Below are positions 23,757-35,790 of a stretch of DNA of 64,000 bases, piece by piece. The translations under genes were made by a program, and so were the position numbers. Source of the DNA: Acanthacorydalis orientalis (taxonomy: Eukaryota; Arthropoda; Insecta; Megaloptera; Corydalidae). The stretch spans positions 13,605,201-13,669,200 of the forward strand of contig CM068314.1 of the NCBI GenBank assembly GCA_034766995.1, given 5' to 3'. The notes beneath the pieces are model-generated. The model was given only the letters and a program-made list of their open reading frames with translations. It was not told where the DNA came from and searched no databases. Within the stretch, counting starts at the first letter, position 1; every line of letters begins with the position of its first letter.

Positions 23757-26610
23757 AATTTCGCGAATTTTTCGCGGTTTTTGTGACTTTTTTGGTATCT
23801 ATTATGAACCGATGTTAATTTTGACTCATGTATGATATAGTATATTAAAATACGCATCGGATAGTATGAAATAGTTGCCATTTTTATAGCATTTTGGATC
23901 TTTTAGCCATGAAAAACCTTTATTTTTGTTAATTTTTCGCGGTTTTTGTGACTTTTTCGGTATCTATTATAAACCGATGTCAATTTTGACTCAAGTATGA
24001 AATAGAACATTAAATAACGCATAGAACAGTATGAAATAGTTGCTAGTTTTATAACATTTTGGGTATTTTATGAAGGAAAAACTGTAATTTTTGCTGATTT
24101 TTTGCGGTTTTTATGATATTTCCGACATTTATTACGGACAGATATTAATTTAGTCTAGAAATATACATAAAGCATTAAAAGACGAATCGACCAGTATTAA
24201 TTAGTTGCCAAATTATCCTACATATCCACAAAATAAGCAATATCCGTAATATCCACCATATACGAAATATCCGCATTATCCGCAATATCAAAAAAATGTG
24301 ATTTTTTGCAGTTTATATGATATTTCCTACATATTTTATGGACTGATATTAATTTTAAATAAGATATGATATAGAACAATTATATACGCATCGACCGGTA
24401 TGAAATAGTTGCCATTTTTAAAACAATTTGGATATTTTATATGTTGCGGATATGGCGGATATTGAGGATATGGCGGATATGGTTTATTTTGTTGATATGT
24501 AGGATATTTTGGTAACTAGTTAATACTGGTCGATTCGTCTTTTAATGCTTTATGTATATTTCTAGACAAAATTAACATCGGTCCATAATAAATGTCGGAA
24601 ATATCAAAAAAACCGCAAAATATCTACAAAAATTTCCGTTATTCCTTCATAAAATATGCAAAATGTTATAAAACTAGCAACTATTTCATACCGTTCGATG
24701 CGTATTCTCATGTTCTATATCGTAAAAGAGACAACATTAACATAGGTTCATAATTAATACCGAAAAAGTGACAAAAACCGCGAAATATCCGCAAAACATC
24801 CGCAAAAATAAACGTTTTTCTTGCTTAAAATATCCAAAATGTAAAAAAAATGACAAAAATTTCATACTGTTCGATGCGTATTCTCATGTTCTATATCATA
24901 AGATAATAATAAATACCAAAAATAACTCAAAAAACCCCCAAAATCGCATTTCTTTGGATTTTGCGGATATGCGGATATGGCGGATACGCAAAAAAAAACG
25001 TTTTTCTTGCTTAAAATAGCCAAAATATAAAAAAAATGACAAAAATTTCATACTGTTCGATGCGTATTCTCATGTTCTATATCATAAGATAATAATAAAT
25101 ACCAAAAATAACTCAAAAACCCCCCAAAATCGCATTTCTTTGGATTTTGCGGATATGCGGATACGCGGATATGGCGGAAATGGCGGATATGATATCCGCC
25201 GCGGATATGATATCCGCCGCGGATATGATATCCGCCGCGGATATGATATCCGCCGCGGATATGATATCCGCCGCGGATATGATATCCGCGGCGGATATCA
25301 TATCCGCGGCGGATATCATATCCGCAATATCCGCCATATCCGCGTATCCGCATATCCGCAAAATCCAAAGAAATGCGATTTTTGGGGGTTTTTGAGTTAT
25401 TTTTGGTATTTATTATTATCTTATGATATAGAACATCAGAATACGCATCGAACAGTATGAAATTTTTGTCATTTTTTTTACATTTTGGCTATTTTAAGCA
25501 AGAAAAACGTTTATTTTTGCGTATCCGCCATATCCGCATATCCGCAAAATCCAAAGAAATGCGATTTTGGGGGGTTTTTGAGTTATTTTTGGTATTTATT
25601 ATTATCTTATGATATAGAACATGAGAATACGCATCGAACAGTATGAAATTTTTGTCATTTTTTTTACATTTTGGATATTTTAAGCAAGAAAAACGTTTAT
25701 TTTTGCGTATCCGCCATATCCGCATATCCGCAAAATCCAAAGAAATGCGATTTTGGGGGGTTTTTGAGTTATTTTTGGTATTTATTATTATCTTATGATA
25801 TAGAACATGAGAATACGCATCGAACAGTATGAAATTTTTGTCATTTTTTTTACATTTTGGCTATTTTAAGCAAGAAAAACGTTTATTTTTGCGTATCCGC
25901 CATATCCGCATATCCGCAAAATCCAAAGAAATGCGATTTTTGGGGGTTTTTGAGTTATTTTTGGTATTTATTATTATCTTATGATATAGAACATCAGAAT
26001 ACGCATCGAACAGTATGAAATTTTTGTCATTTTTTTTACATTTTGGCTATTTTAAGCAAGAAAAACGTTTATTTTTGCGTATCCGCCATATCCGCATATC
26101 CGCAAAATCCAAAGAAATGCGATTTTGGGGGGTTTTTGAGTTATTTTTGGTATTTATTATTATCTTATGATATAGAACATGAGAATACGCATCGAACAGT
26201 ATGAAATTTTTGTCATTTTTTTTACATTTTGGATATTTTAAGCAAGAAAAACGTTTATTTTTGCGTATCCGCCATATCCGCAAAATCCAAAGAAATGCGA
26301 TTTTGGGGGGGTTTTGAGTTATTTTTGGTATTTATTATTATCTTATGATATAGAACATCAGAATACGCATCGAACAGTATGAAATTTTTGTAATTTTTTT
26401 TACATTTTGGATATTTTAAGCAAGAAAAACGTTTTTTTTTGCGGATATTTCGCGGATATTTCGCGGTTTTTGTAACTTTTTCGGTATCCATTATGAACCG
26501 ATGTTATTTTTGTCTCATTTATGATATAGAACATTAAAATAGGCATCGGATAGTATGAAATAGTTGCCACTTTTTTAACATTTTGGATATTTTAGGCATG
26601 AAAAACCTTT
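23757..26610. repeat. HOR copy 4 (2854 bp)
   Basis: Two left and six right 186-bp monomers. The last right monomer lacks one 9-bp word (CCGCCATATCCGCAAAATCC at about 26270 instead of the doubled form). It has the largest A-axis array of the locus. Confidence 0.92.
25183..25325. repeat. A-axis of HOR 4: eight 18-bp palindromic units
   Basis: Six tandem units with central G (GCGGATATGATATCCGCC) followed by two with central C. The whole tract could fold into nested hairpins or a cruciform. Compared with three and four units in the other copies, this looks like local expansion. Confidence 0.92.
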
Positions 26611-27498
26611 AATTTCGCGAATTTTTCGCGGTTTTTGTGACTTTTTTGGTATCTATTATGAACCGATGTTAATTTTGACTCATGTATGATATAGTATATT
26701 AAAATACGCATCGGATAGTATGAAATAGTTGCCATTTTTATAGCATTTTGGATCTTTTAGCCATGAAAAACCTTTATTTTTGTTAATTTTTCGCGGTTTT
26801 TGTGACTTTTTCGGTATCTATTATAAACCGATGTCAAATTTGACTCAAGTATGAAATAGAACATTAAATAACGCATAGAACAGTATGAAATAGTTGCTAG
26901 TTTTATAACATTTTGGGTATTTTATGAAGGAAAAACTGTAATTTTTGCTGATTTTTTGCGGTTTTTATGATATTTCCGACATTTATTACGGACAGATATT
27001 AATTTAGTCTAGAAATATACATAAAGCATTAAAAGACGAATCGACCAGTATTAATTAGTTGCCAAATTATCCTACACATCCACAAAATAAGCAATATCCG
27101 TAATATCCACCATATACGAAATATCCGCAATATCAAAAAATGTGATTTTTTGCAGTTTATTTGATATTTCCTACATTTTTTATGGACTGATATTAATTTT
27201 AAATGAGATATCATATAGAACAATTATATACGCATCGACCGGTATGAAATAGTTGCCATTTTTAAAACAATTTGGATATTTTATATATTGCGGATATGTA
27301 GGATATTGAGGATATGGCCGATATGGTTTATTTTGTTGATATGTAGGATTTTTTGGTAACTAGTTAATACTGGTCGATTCGTCTTTTAATGCTTTATGTA
27401 TATTTCTAGACAAAATTAACATCGGTCCATAATAAATGTCGGAAATATCAAAAAAACCGCAAAATATCTGCAAAAATTTCCGTTATTCCTTCATAAAA
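26611..27498. repeat. Partial HOR copy 5
   Basis: Follows the HOR sequence through the B-axis (27060-27345) with more changes than copies 1-4 (for example CCTACACATCC, and loss of one 9-bp word near 27125). It breaks off after TTCCTTCATAAAA at about 27498, where it joins diverged edge sequence. Confidence 0.88.
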
Positions 27499-28720
27499 AT
27501 TGAGCCAAAATTACCATCGGTTCGTAATAGATACCGAAAAAGTCATAAAAACCGCGATAAATCCGCGAAAAATCCGCAAAAATACAGGTTTTTCTTACTT
27601 AAAGTAACCAAAATGTTATAAAATGGCAACTATTTAATACTCATCGATGCGTATTCAAGTGTTCTATATGATATCTTCCACAAAATTAACATCGGACAAT
27701 AATAAATACCGCAATTATCAAAAAACTTCATAAAATCACATTTTTCTTGGATATATCGGTTATTGCGGATATTGCGGATATGGCGGTTATTGCGGATATT
27801 TCGTATATGGCGGATATTGTGAATATGGCTTATTTAATGGATATGTAGGATAATTTGGCAACTAATTAATACTGGTCGGTTCGTATTTTAATGCTTTATG
27901 TATATTTCTAGACAAAATTAAAATCGGTCCGTAATAAATGTCGGAAATATCAAAAAAACCGCAAAAAATCCGCAAAAATTAACGTTTTTCCTTCATAAAA
28001 TATCCAAAATGTTATAAAACTAGCATCTATTTCATACTGTTCGATGCGTAATTTCATCTTCTATATCGTAAAAGAGACAAAATTAACATGGGCTTATAAT
28101 TGACATCGAAAAAGTCACAAAAACCGCGAAAAATTCGCAAAAATAAAGGTTTTTCATGCCTAAAATATCCAAAATGTTATAAAAATGCCAACTATTTCAT
28201 ACTATCCGATGCGTATTTTAATGTTCTATATCACAAATGGGACAAAAATAATATCGGTTCATAATGGATACCGAAAAAGTTACAAAAACCGCAAAATATC
28301 CGCCCAAAAAAACACGTTTTTCTTGCTTAAAATATCCAAAATGTAAAAAAATGACAAAATTTTTATACTGTTCGATGCGTATTCTAATGTTCTATATCAT
28401 AAGATAATAATAAATACCAAAAATTAAAGAGAAAACCGTAAAAAACGCATTTTTTTGGATTTTGCGGATATGCGGATATGGCGGATATTGCTGATACGGC
28501 GGATATGATGTCCGCAATATCCGCCATATCCGAAATATCCGCAATAACCGCAATATCCGCCATATCCGCAATATCCGCAATATCCGCAATATCCGCATAT
28601 CCGCAAAATCCAAAAAAATGCGTTTTTTACGGTTTTCTCTGTTATTTTTGGTATTTATTATTATCTTATGATATAGAACAGAATACGCATCGAACAGTAT
28701 GAAATTTTTCACATTTTTTG
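27499..28720. repeat. Right diverged edge of the satellite array
   Basis: It begins with an inverted copy of the left edge (13.20-13.60 kb), including the tract GGATATATCGGTTATTGCGG at about 27749. It ends in a last A-type axis at about 28.43-28.64 kb, where roughly 49 bp on each side (from AAAACCGTAAAAAACGC inward) are an apparently exact inverted repeat around GATATGATGTCCGCAATATC. The satellite stops at about 28.72 kb. Confidence 0.85.
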
Positions 28721-29004
28721 TTCTGTACTTGTTGTTTTAAAGCCAATGCTAATATGCATAACAAGGAAATTCAAGAAAAATATTTAAATAAATTTTTATG
28801 GAATGAAATCTAAAGAGCCTTAGAAATAAATCTAGAACCCATTCAATAAGATTAATTATCAGTTGAAATCAGTCTCTTATAACATTTAAGTTAATTATTT
28901 AGATATTTTTTATAAAAAAAATATTATAAATTAATTGATATATTTTAGGGAAAATAACAAATCATACTGTTAAAAATTTCATGAAATGCAATCAATCAAT
29001 CAAT

Positions 29005-29044
<40 letters not shown>

Positions 29045-31599
29045 AAGAAATCAAGAATATTGTTTAGTTTGAATACAAATCAATATTTTTTGATACATAT
29101 TTACCACTTTATATAAAAAAGATCACTTTTAACAGATGTACATATCTATTTGTGTTTGACGGCTTTTCAATTCGGAAAAATATTCAGTCTTGCTAATTTA
29201 AAATAAAATTATGACAGAGAAAAAGATTCATTTTTTATTATAAGAGACATTTTGTTTAAGACTGATTAAATATCATCTCACTTCTAAATATAAACTTAAT
29301 TTTAAAAAATAATGTTTATATTTCTTAATATACATTAATTTGTTATTGAAATCTGATATATAAAGAATGTTTAACACAATTAATATTTTAAAATTCACTT
29401 TTACATATTTTTGAAAAATTTGTTGTAATAGCGAATTTATGTCGATTTTTATTCAACAGTTTTTAAATATGAAATTCAAATTGTTTAGTAGAAAAAAAAA
29501 ATAACATAAAATCATTAATCTCATCTGTCATATCAGTGATGATATTTTTATGTAAGTTGAATCTTGAACAATCATGGGATTTGTATTTTGCTTGAAACTT
29601 AAATCTGTTATCCGCAAAAAAGTTTCAGAGAAAAACTCATAGCATTATTTTAATTCCTTTGATGTTTTTTTATTAAAATAAGTATCCATATATCAATTTA
29701 TGGGAAAATATATTTTGAATTTCGCTATTTTTCAATTATAAAAATAATTAATAATTTACAAAATGAAAAACAGCACTTCAGTAAAATAAATCGAAAAGAC
29801 AATATAAGTTATGATTTATTATAAGTATCATCACTAATTTTTACGTTAACCAGAATTTTTTAAATAATTATTTGAAATTAAAATCCACTGTTAAAAATGA
29901 ACTTCAATAAAAATTCATATTTTATTAGTCAAATAAAATGTTTATTGTAATGGATTTGTATGTATACTTCTTTCTCTGATATGCAATATGAACACTTCTT
30001 TAGTTTTATTTGTATAAAAAAATTATATGAATTTTGAAAAATCTTGCTATTTTTTCCAAAAATTAAACTAAGTGTTACATTATTTAAGTAAATGTTATTT
30101 CAACTTTTTAGATAAACTGAATCTTAATAAACCTAGGCTTTGTGTTATGTTTGAAATTAAATTCTGCGGTCTACAAAAAATTGAGATAAAAATTATCATT
30201 TAAATTCCGAACAAAAAAAAGGATCATTTCAGCACCCATTCATGTCTATAAATGATCTTATTTCGCTGTTTTATGAGTTCAACAGTTTTCAACCATTGTT
30301 AAAACTTAACAATCTATCGATTGAAAATTATTTGAAAAAAATATTTTTTGATTCCTTTGTAACACTGCCTAGGAAAATCCTTATAAATAATTTATGTTTT
30401 CTTATTTTTCTGTTTTTCAACTAAAAAGGTATTCATAATTTTACAAGTATAAAAAGAAAAAGAATTTTGGAAATAAGTTTTTATTAAAAGTAATAATTTC
30501 AAGTATGAAATAATACTTTTTGTTAAAAAACACAAATTGAATCTTGAATAATAAGTTGTAACCAAAAATCTAATTGAAGACAAACTGATACTTTTTTGTT
30601 AAATTTTTATAATACTGCCCTTTTACAATACTTGTATCTATTAATACTTGTATCTATTTTTATTTTTTCTGCGATTTGGAACGTTGGTACTCATAATTTC
30701 ATATATCAAAAAAGGTATGGAAAAAAATAGCATTCTATTAAAAATAGTACAAAAAAAATATATAAATGTGTTCAAATAAATATTATTTTCTTACAGAAAC
30801 TAAGATTTGTGTTAAACTGAAAATAAACGAATTTGTATATTAATCGAATTTAAAATCTTTGTTCCAAAAAAAGTATAAAATGAAAAACGCAGCATTTTTC
30901 TGTTATCAATATTTATTACAAAAACTTTTATACTCATTCAAAAACATAAAAATGTCCTTATTTAACTTGAAACTGTATTTCTATTCAAATAATCACTAAT
31001 TAGAAAGTATCACTTTTAAAATAAACCTCAATTTTTGATCAAAATTATCAAAACAAATATATAAGTTGTGATTTTCTGTAAATATATTTTCTTGCATACA
31101 ATTTGCCGTTTCATTTTAATTCTTTAATTAAAATAAAATCTATTATAGAAACAACAATATCTTGTAATAACAAACATTAACAAACATTAATAACTTTTAA
31201 GTCAAATAACACTTTCACCTGAATGACGAATAAAATTGTCAATTTATTCATAAATTTGATTTATGGTTTGCAAATTATGGTTAATATTATTCAAATTTTC
31301 AAGATTCGACATAATAAATTTTCTTTACTTATCTGATATCAAAATCAGATGTAAAATACTTGTCCTAATAAAAAAATATGGCGTTGTATATCTAGGAAGA
31401 ATCCGGGGAATTGAATTGTGAAAAAATGTGTTAAAAATCTTCCTTATATCTGATTCATATCCATTTTTATTTCACTATTTTCCAAGTCAATTGCAGTTTC
31501 ATTTCATTTATAAATTGAATCTTGAGAAATAATGAGCTTTATTTATTTGTTGTTTATAATTGATCCCAAAAATGATTAATAAATAAAAATACTGTTAAA
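28721..31599. other. AT-rich desert, no gene recognised
   Basis: Poly-A/T-rich DNA right of the satellite with stops in all frames. The open frames at 30242-30424 and 30392-30583 are Phe/Leu/Asn/Lys-rich products of base composition. A (CAAT)n followed by (AT)n lies at 28990-29041. Confidence 0.6.
28990..29041. repeat. (CAAT)n-(AT)n compound microsatellite
   Basis: Four to five CAAT units followed by about 16 AT units. Confidence 0.9.
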
Positions 31600-31611
31600 T
31601 AGCTCAGTTGG
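31600..31611 (+). other. Isolated Pol III A-box-like sequence
   Basis: TAGCTCAGTTGG is a perfect tRNA D-arm / A-box match. No B box (GGTTCGA-type) follows within the next 60-80 bp and no cloverleaf can be drawn. It may be a relic of a tRNA-derived SINE, or chance. Confidence 0.2.
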
Positions 31612-34600
31612 TACTCTCATGAAATCACTACCCTTAAATATACTCCTATCTATAACTATATTTTTATATATAGTTAACTTATTTTTAAAATTCTTAATAT
31701 TAAATAAAAAAAAGAAAATGAAACACAAACACAATTAAAAAAAATATGGCTGTTACTATATTTTTTATACAAAATAAAATTTAAATAATTACGAATTGAT
31801 GTACTACTTGGAAATGAAATTTGTTGTAATAATATTTTATAAATTTATTTTTATCACTTTTATTATTACTCAAAAGTAATTACTGAGATTATAAATATGT
31901 TACTTCTTGTTATTTATTTGTTATTCAGTGCACCAATAAAAATGTATTTTATCATTTTACTAAATAATTTTAATAAAAGTTAAATAGAATCTCATTTTTT
32001 GAGTTTCAATGTTTAAAAATAATGTTTGTTCGAAAATTAAACCATATACGTGACTTTACTATAAAAGGCTTTATAAAAACACTCAAAACAAGTTATTACA
32101 CGATAATAGAATATATCAAGTTATTAAGAAGTTAACAGAAAAAATTAATTGTACAAAAAGTGTTAAAATAAACTTGTAAATAAAATATACTTTTATTATA
32201 TTTTGACAATCGCTTATAATTTTTGAATAATAACCGTTTGTATGTATAAACCTGTGACATTCAATTAGAAAATACATTTGTTATAATTTAACCATCACTT
32301 TTTTATTTAAATAAAGAAGTAGATTTATATTGAATGATTTCGTTTGATTATTTCATGATTTGATTGAAAAAATGAAATTTTATTTATTATAATAAGAAGT
32401 AAGATTCATGAAAATATAATTAATATTCGTTTATATTTGATAAAATATTTTAGAATGTTTTTAATGTTTTTCAAATTTAAACATTTGTTTATTTCTTTAA
32501 GATTGTATCAGATATTTAAAAAAAATTATATCAAAAAAAAGGTCTTTTTGTTTGCAGCGCTTTTTTTTAATGAAAAAAGAATAAAAATACTGTTTGATAA
32601 CAAAACTCGTTGATTAAATATAATGTTAAGATTGTAAACACGCAATGAGATTAAGGATAAAAAAACTGCTTTAACAAAAAATCCATTAACACAAAACAAG
32701 TTTTATCGATCAAATTGAACAGGAATCGAACTAAAAAATATTGAAAATATAGGTTAAAGTTCACATAATTTATTAAAAGATCAAAGTTAGTGTTACGCAA
32801 CCTTCACGTTCTCGAAAATGGGGTAAATTACCCACTCTATGCTCCGGTCTTTTTTTTGCAACCATTCATCGTCGTTGCGATTGACCAACCAACCACCACA
32901 TATCCGGTTTCGGCTTGGTGAATTTACGGACTCGAGGTTCTGCCCAACAGAGGACAATTTTCTTTCGACAAAGCATCGTATGAATGTGGTAAGATTGAGT
33001 ATTTTTCATTAAAAGAAAAATAGGTAAATCAAACTGATTCTCATTGCACATACACGCTTTTTCACCGTTTTTATACGACGGGTTTGTAGGTCAAACGTAT
33101 TAGTAATTTTAATCGTGTAGTAAATTTATTGAAACGAAATGAATTTTTCGTACATATTGCTTTTCATATTTTATTTTTAGCCAAATGACTCACGATTCAA
33201 TATTATTTCCTGTTAGAAAATTTACAACAAACCAATACTCGTTTTAAAAAAATATTTTTTTTCCAAACAAAAATAATCAAATAACCAAATATAAACATTA
33301 CTGTATCAAATCTTTTAAAATTGACTTTTGTTAGTTTTTATATAAATACAACCACAAATTTGATATCATTTATAATGAACATAAAAAATAAAAATTATTA
33401 TCAACATCAACAAAAAACATCAACAATATTATATAACATATATTGTTACACAGATATGAACAGATATAAACAACAATAAAAAAATATCCTTGATGAAATA
33501 TTTCTGTTTTTTTTCATAAAAAATACTTGTTACTTTCGTTATTGTCCTCAGTGCTTCTAATTATAAGAAAAACGAATTTTGTCATTTTTTGAGATTTTAT
33601 TTTGTAATGGAAATGAATTTTAATTACAGTTTTCAAATGATTAAACATTTAATATATTTTAATGTTTATCGGTAAAAAATAACACGAAATAAGTAAAATA
33701 TCCCAACGATTTAGCAAGTTACTTACTCTTGATTTCTCCTAACCTTAACCTTTCATAAATGTAGTCGGTTACTTTTATTCAGTTTTGCAACAGTTGTTAG
33801 TTTATGTAAAAAGTGGATTTGTTTTAAAGTTCAATTAATGGTGATATTTAAATTTCTGAGATAAACTTTAACCTACTTGTCATTTTATATAACTCTTGTA
33901 AAATTATTCAGACATTCTTGAAGGTATGAACTTAATTATCTTCAAATTATGAAGAAAAACTATGATTGTGTAAAAAGTGTGGTTATGGGTAAGACCTTAC
34001 ACCTTTGCTGCTGTGACAACAATTATTAATAAAATCGTTATACGCAGCTGAAAGTCGCTAACAGGTATCACAAAAAAACTGGTAGTAGATTCAAAATGTC
34101 AATACATGAAAATGGTAAATACAAGCTGAAGAGTTGTCCACTTATGAAACAGTCCACTTATTGTAAAAACTGAGATAATTTCGTTGCGAAAATAGATTAT
34201 GAGAATTTTTCACACTAAATTAATAATTGTCACAGTGATTCATATTAGTTACGTGTAAGTTTATTTCTTCAATTTCGAAATCTCCTGAAAAGTCCCATAA
34301 AGTTCAAGATTCAAGGATCCAGTTTAAGATTTATCTTAAGCTAATGAATGTCTAAATCATATTTTAATTACAAATAAAAGTAAAGTTTAGCTGGAACTAA
34401 TAAATAGCAAAATTTTTCTAAATCGTAAAACAGAAAAATGGATCAAACAGAAATTCTTTATAAAAATATTCAAAGACATGGAATCAGAAAATCTATTCAA
34501 AACTGAATTTTAGATGAATATTAGACAAAAGTATCCAAAATTGAAATTCACAAATATTTGCATTTAATGAAAGAAAAAGAAAAAGAACAGATATGATAAA

Positions 34601-35710
34601 TGACGGTGTAAATATTAGTTTAAAAATTATTTTTTCTTTTCCTAATAATAGTCAAATATATTAATATTATTATTTATTGATAAAATATATTTCAATCTAA
34701 TATATCACCTGGTCTCAACTTAAGAAAATATTTTTATAATTTAAATAATATTATTCATTGATACTAATTAATAAATGATATTTAAATATGAATATAATTT
34801 TTTATTAATTGTGATTTTTATCATTTTTGTTAAATGACAACACTAGAAAAATTTATGTAAGGTTTAGTAGTTCATAGCTTTGCGCACTGCGGAAAAAAGA
34901 GAAGATACCACAAAAAATGAGTATGAAAAAGGGAATGTGGAGTGTGGACCTTGTATCTAAATTCGTTTACCGTTGTTTAAACATAGAAATCTGCAATATT
35001 TTTGTTATCAACTATCTTTGATTTCACTCAAATTTTCGAAAAATATATAATGCCTCTCTAATGGTATTTAACATCATAAAATCATTTTATGTATATTTCT
35101 ACTTAAACTTAAAATTCTCCTTTTTTCAATAATATCTTCAGCATATTTTACAAACTACCATTTTCTCTCCAGATATATAAAAATACTATAAATTAAACTT
35201 ATTATTCTTCTTAGATGGAATAAATATTAGATTCAAGTTTTTATATGTAGCTTTATAATGAAAAAAGAACAATCATAGTGAAGAAAAGATCAAAGAATCA
35301 AGAAACAATCTGACAAATTTTAATCAAGTCTTAATTATGTTGAAGATATCCCATACCTTAAAAATATCGGTATGTAAAAGAAAGAAAGCGCACTATTTTT
35401 GAACAAAATAACACTACAAAACGAAAAATTTATCCAATTTTAGAATAGTAACATGGATATGAGAACAGAAAGACAAAAAAATATGTTAAACAGAAAAATG
35501 AATTTGTCAGGTTATAAATAATTTCGAAAGTACTGGAGATATTATAAAAATGGAAAGATTCAGAGATAAATAAATTAAATGAAAATAGATAGTAGATTAA
35601 ATAAAGATTTAAAAGACTCCTTCATATTAGTAAAAACAAAACAGAAAAAATCAAATGTGAATCACATGTGGTCAAAAAACAAGTATTTTATACTTAATTA
35701 TGTTCAATTT
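31612..35710. other. AT-rich non-coding DNA; mildly GC-balanced block at 32.76-33.13 kb
   Basis: No coding domain recognised. The stretch near 32760-33130 (TCACGTTCTCGAAAATGGGG, CATCGTCGTTGCGATTGACC, ACTCGAGGTTCTGCCC) is more complex than its surroundings. A 61-codon minus frame there has no known domain. It may be a regulatory element or old transposon DNA. Confidence 0.45.
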
Positions 35711-35714
35711 GAAT

Positions 35715-35736
35715 TATATATATATATATATATATA
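35715..35736. repeat. (TA)n microsatellite
   Basis: About 11 TA units ending directly at the mariner-like terminus TACGAGG. Confidence 0.85.
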
Positions 35737-35790
35737 CGAGGTATGTTTTCAAAGTGAGGTAAAATTAATAATAAAACCAAAGTCTATGTT
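35735..35790 (+). mobile_element. Mariner-like 5' terminal sequence (relic)
   Basis: TACGAGGTATGTTTTCAAAG followed by TGAGGTAAAATTAATAATAA and AACCAAAG looks like the start of a mariner (TA target, then ACGAGG, then a CAAA-rich terminus). It shares TACGAGGT with the element end at 8726. No transposase follows; the open frame across it is unrelated. Confidence 0.35.

Larger units (their letters stand above)
12640..28720. repeat. Satellite array with inverted higher-order repeats (whole locus)
   Basis: Sixteen kilobases of related monomers. Landmarks recur throughout: ATACGCATCGAACAGTATGA, ATGATATAGAACAT, CATTTTGGATATTTTA, GCAAGAAAAACGTTT and GCGGATATGGCGGATA. Diverged monomers recur about every 164 bp (CGAT landmark at 12691, 12855, 13018, 13182). 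Core monomers recur every 186 bp and carry an added tract of 9-bp words. Monomer orientation flips at two kinds of axis. A-axes carry GGATATGATATCC, near 15.11, 17.17, 19.79, 22.60, 25.27 and 28.51 kb. B-axes carry CCTACATATCCACAAAATAA next to its inverse, near 13.9, 16.3, 18.9, 21.5, 24.3 and 27.2 kb. Open frames inside the array are repeat artefacts (for example tandem MISAAD or GGYDIRR). A centromeric, pericentromeric or other heterochromatic location is possible but not shown. Confidence 0.95.

Noticed and set aside
17015..25460. Open frames giving Ala-Asp-Ile-Ser or Gly-Tyr-Asp-Ile-Arg tandem repeats (AADMIS, GGYDIRR), which look like a repetitive structural protein
   Set aside because: They are simply the 18-bp and 9-bp units translated (both multiples of three, so frames stay open) on both strands at once. 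There is no start context, no flanking exon, and the same DNA is part of a palindromic satellite.
15170..26310. CRISPR-like array, because of regular repeats
   Set aside because: The whole unit is repeated and there are no unique spacers. Period lengths (164/186 bp) and the eukaryotic context do not fit.
14584..26491. Recurring 62-134 codon frames containing FSCLKYPKCKKNDKNFILFD or FLSYFWYLLLSYDIEHENTH
   Set aside because: These are the forward and reverse readings of the 186-bp monomer. They occur in every monomer on alternating strands and end at arbitrary monomer positions, so they are not genes.
12640..28720. A giant DNA transposon (Maverick-like) bounded by the inverted edges
   Set aside because: No integrase, polymerase or capsid coding sequence is present; the interior is entirely satellite monomers.
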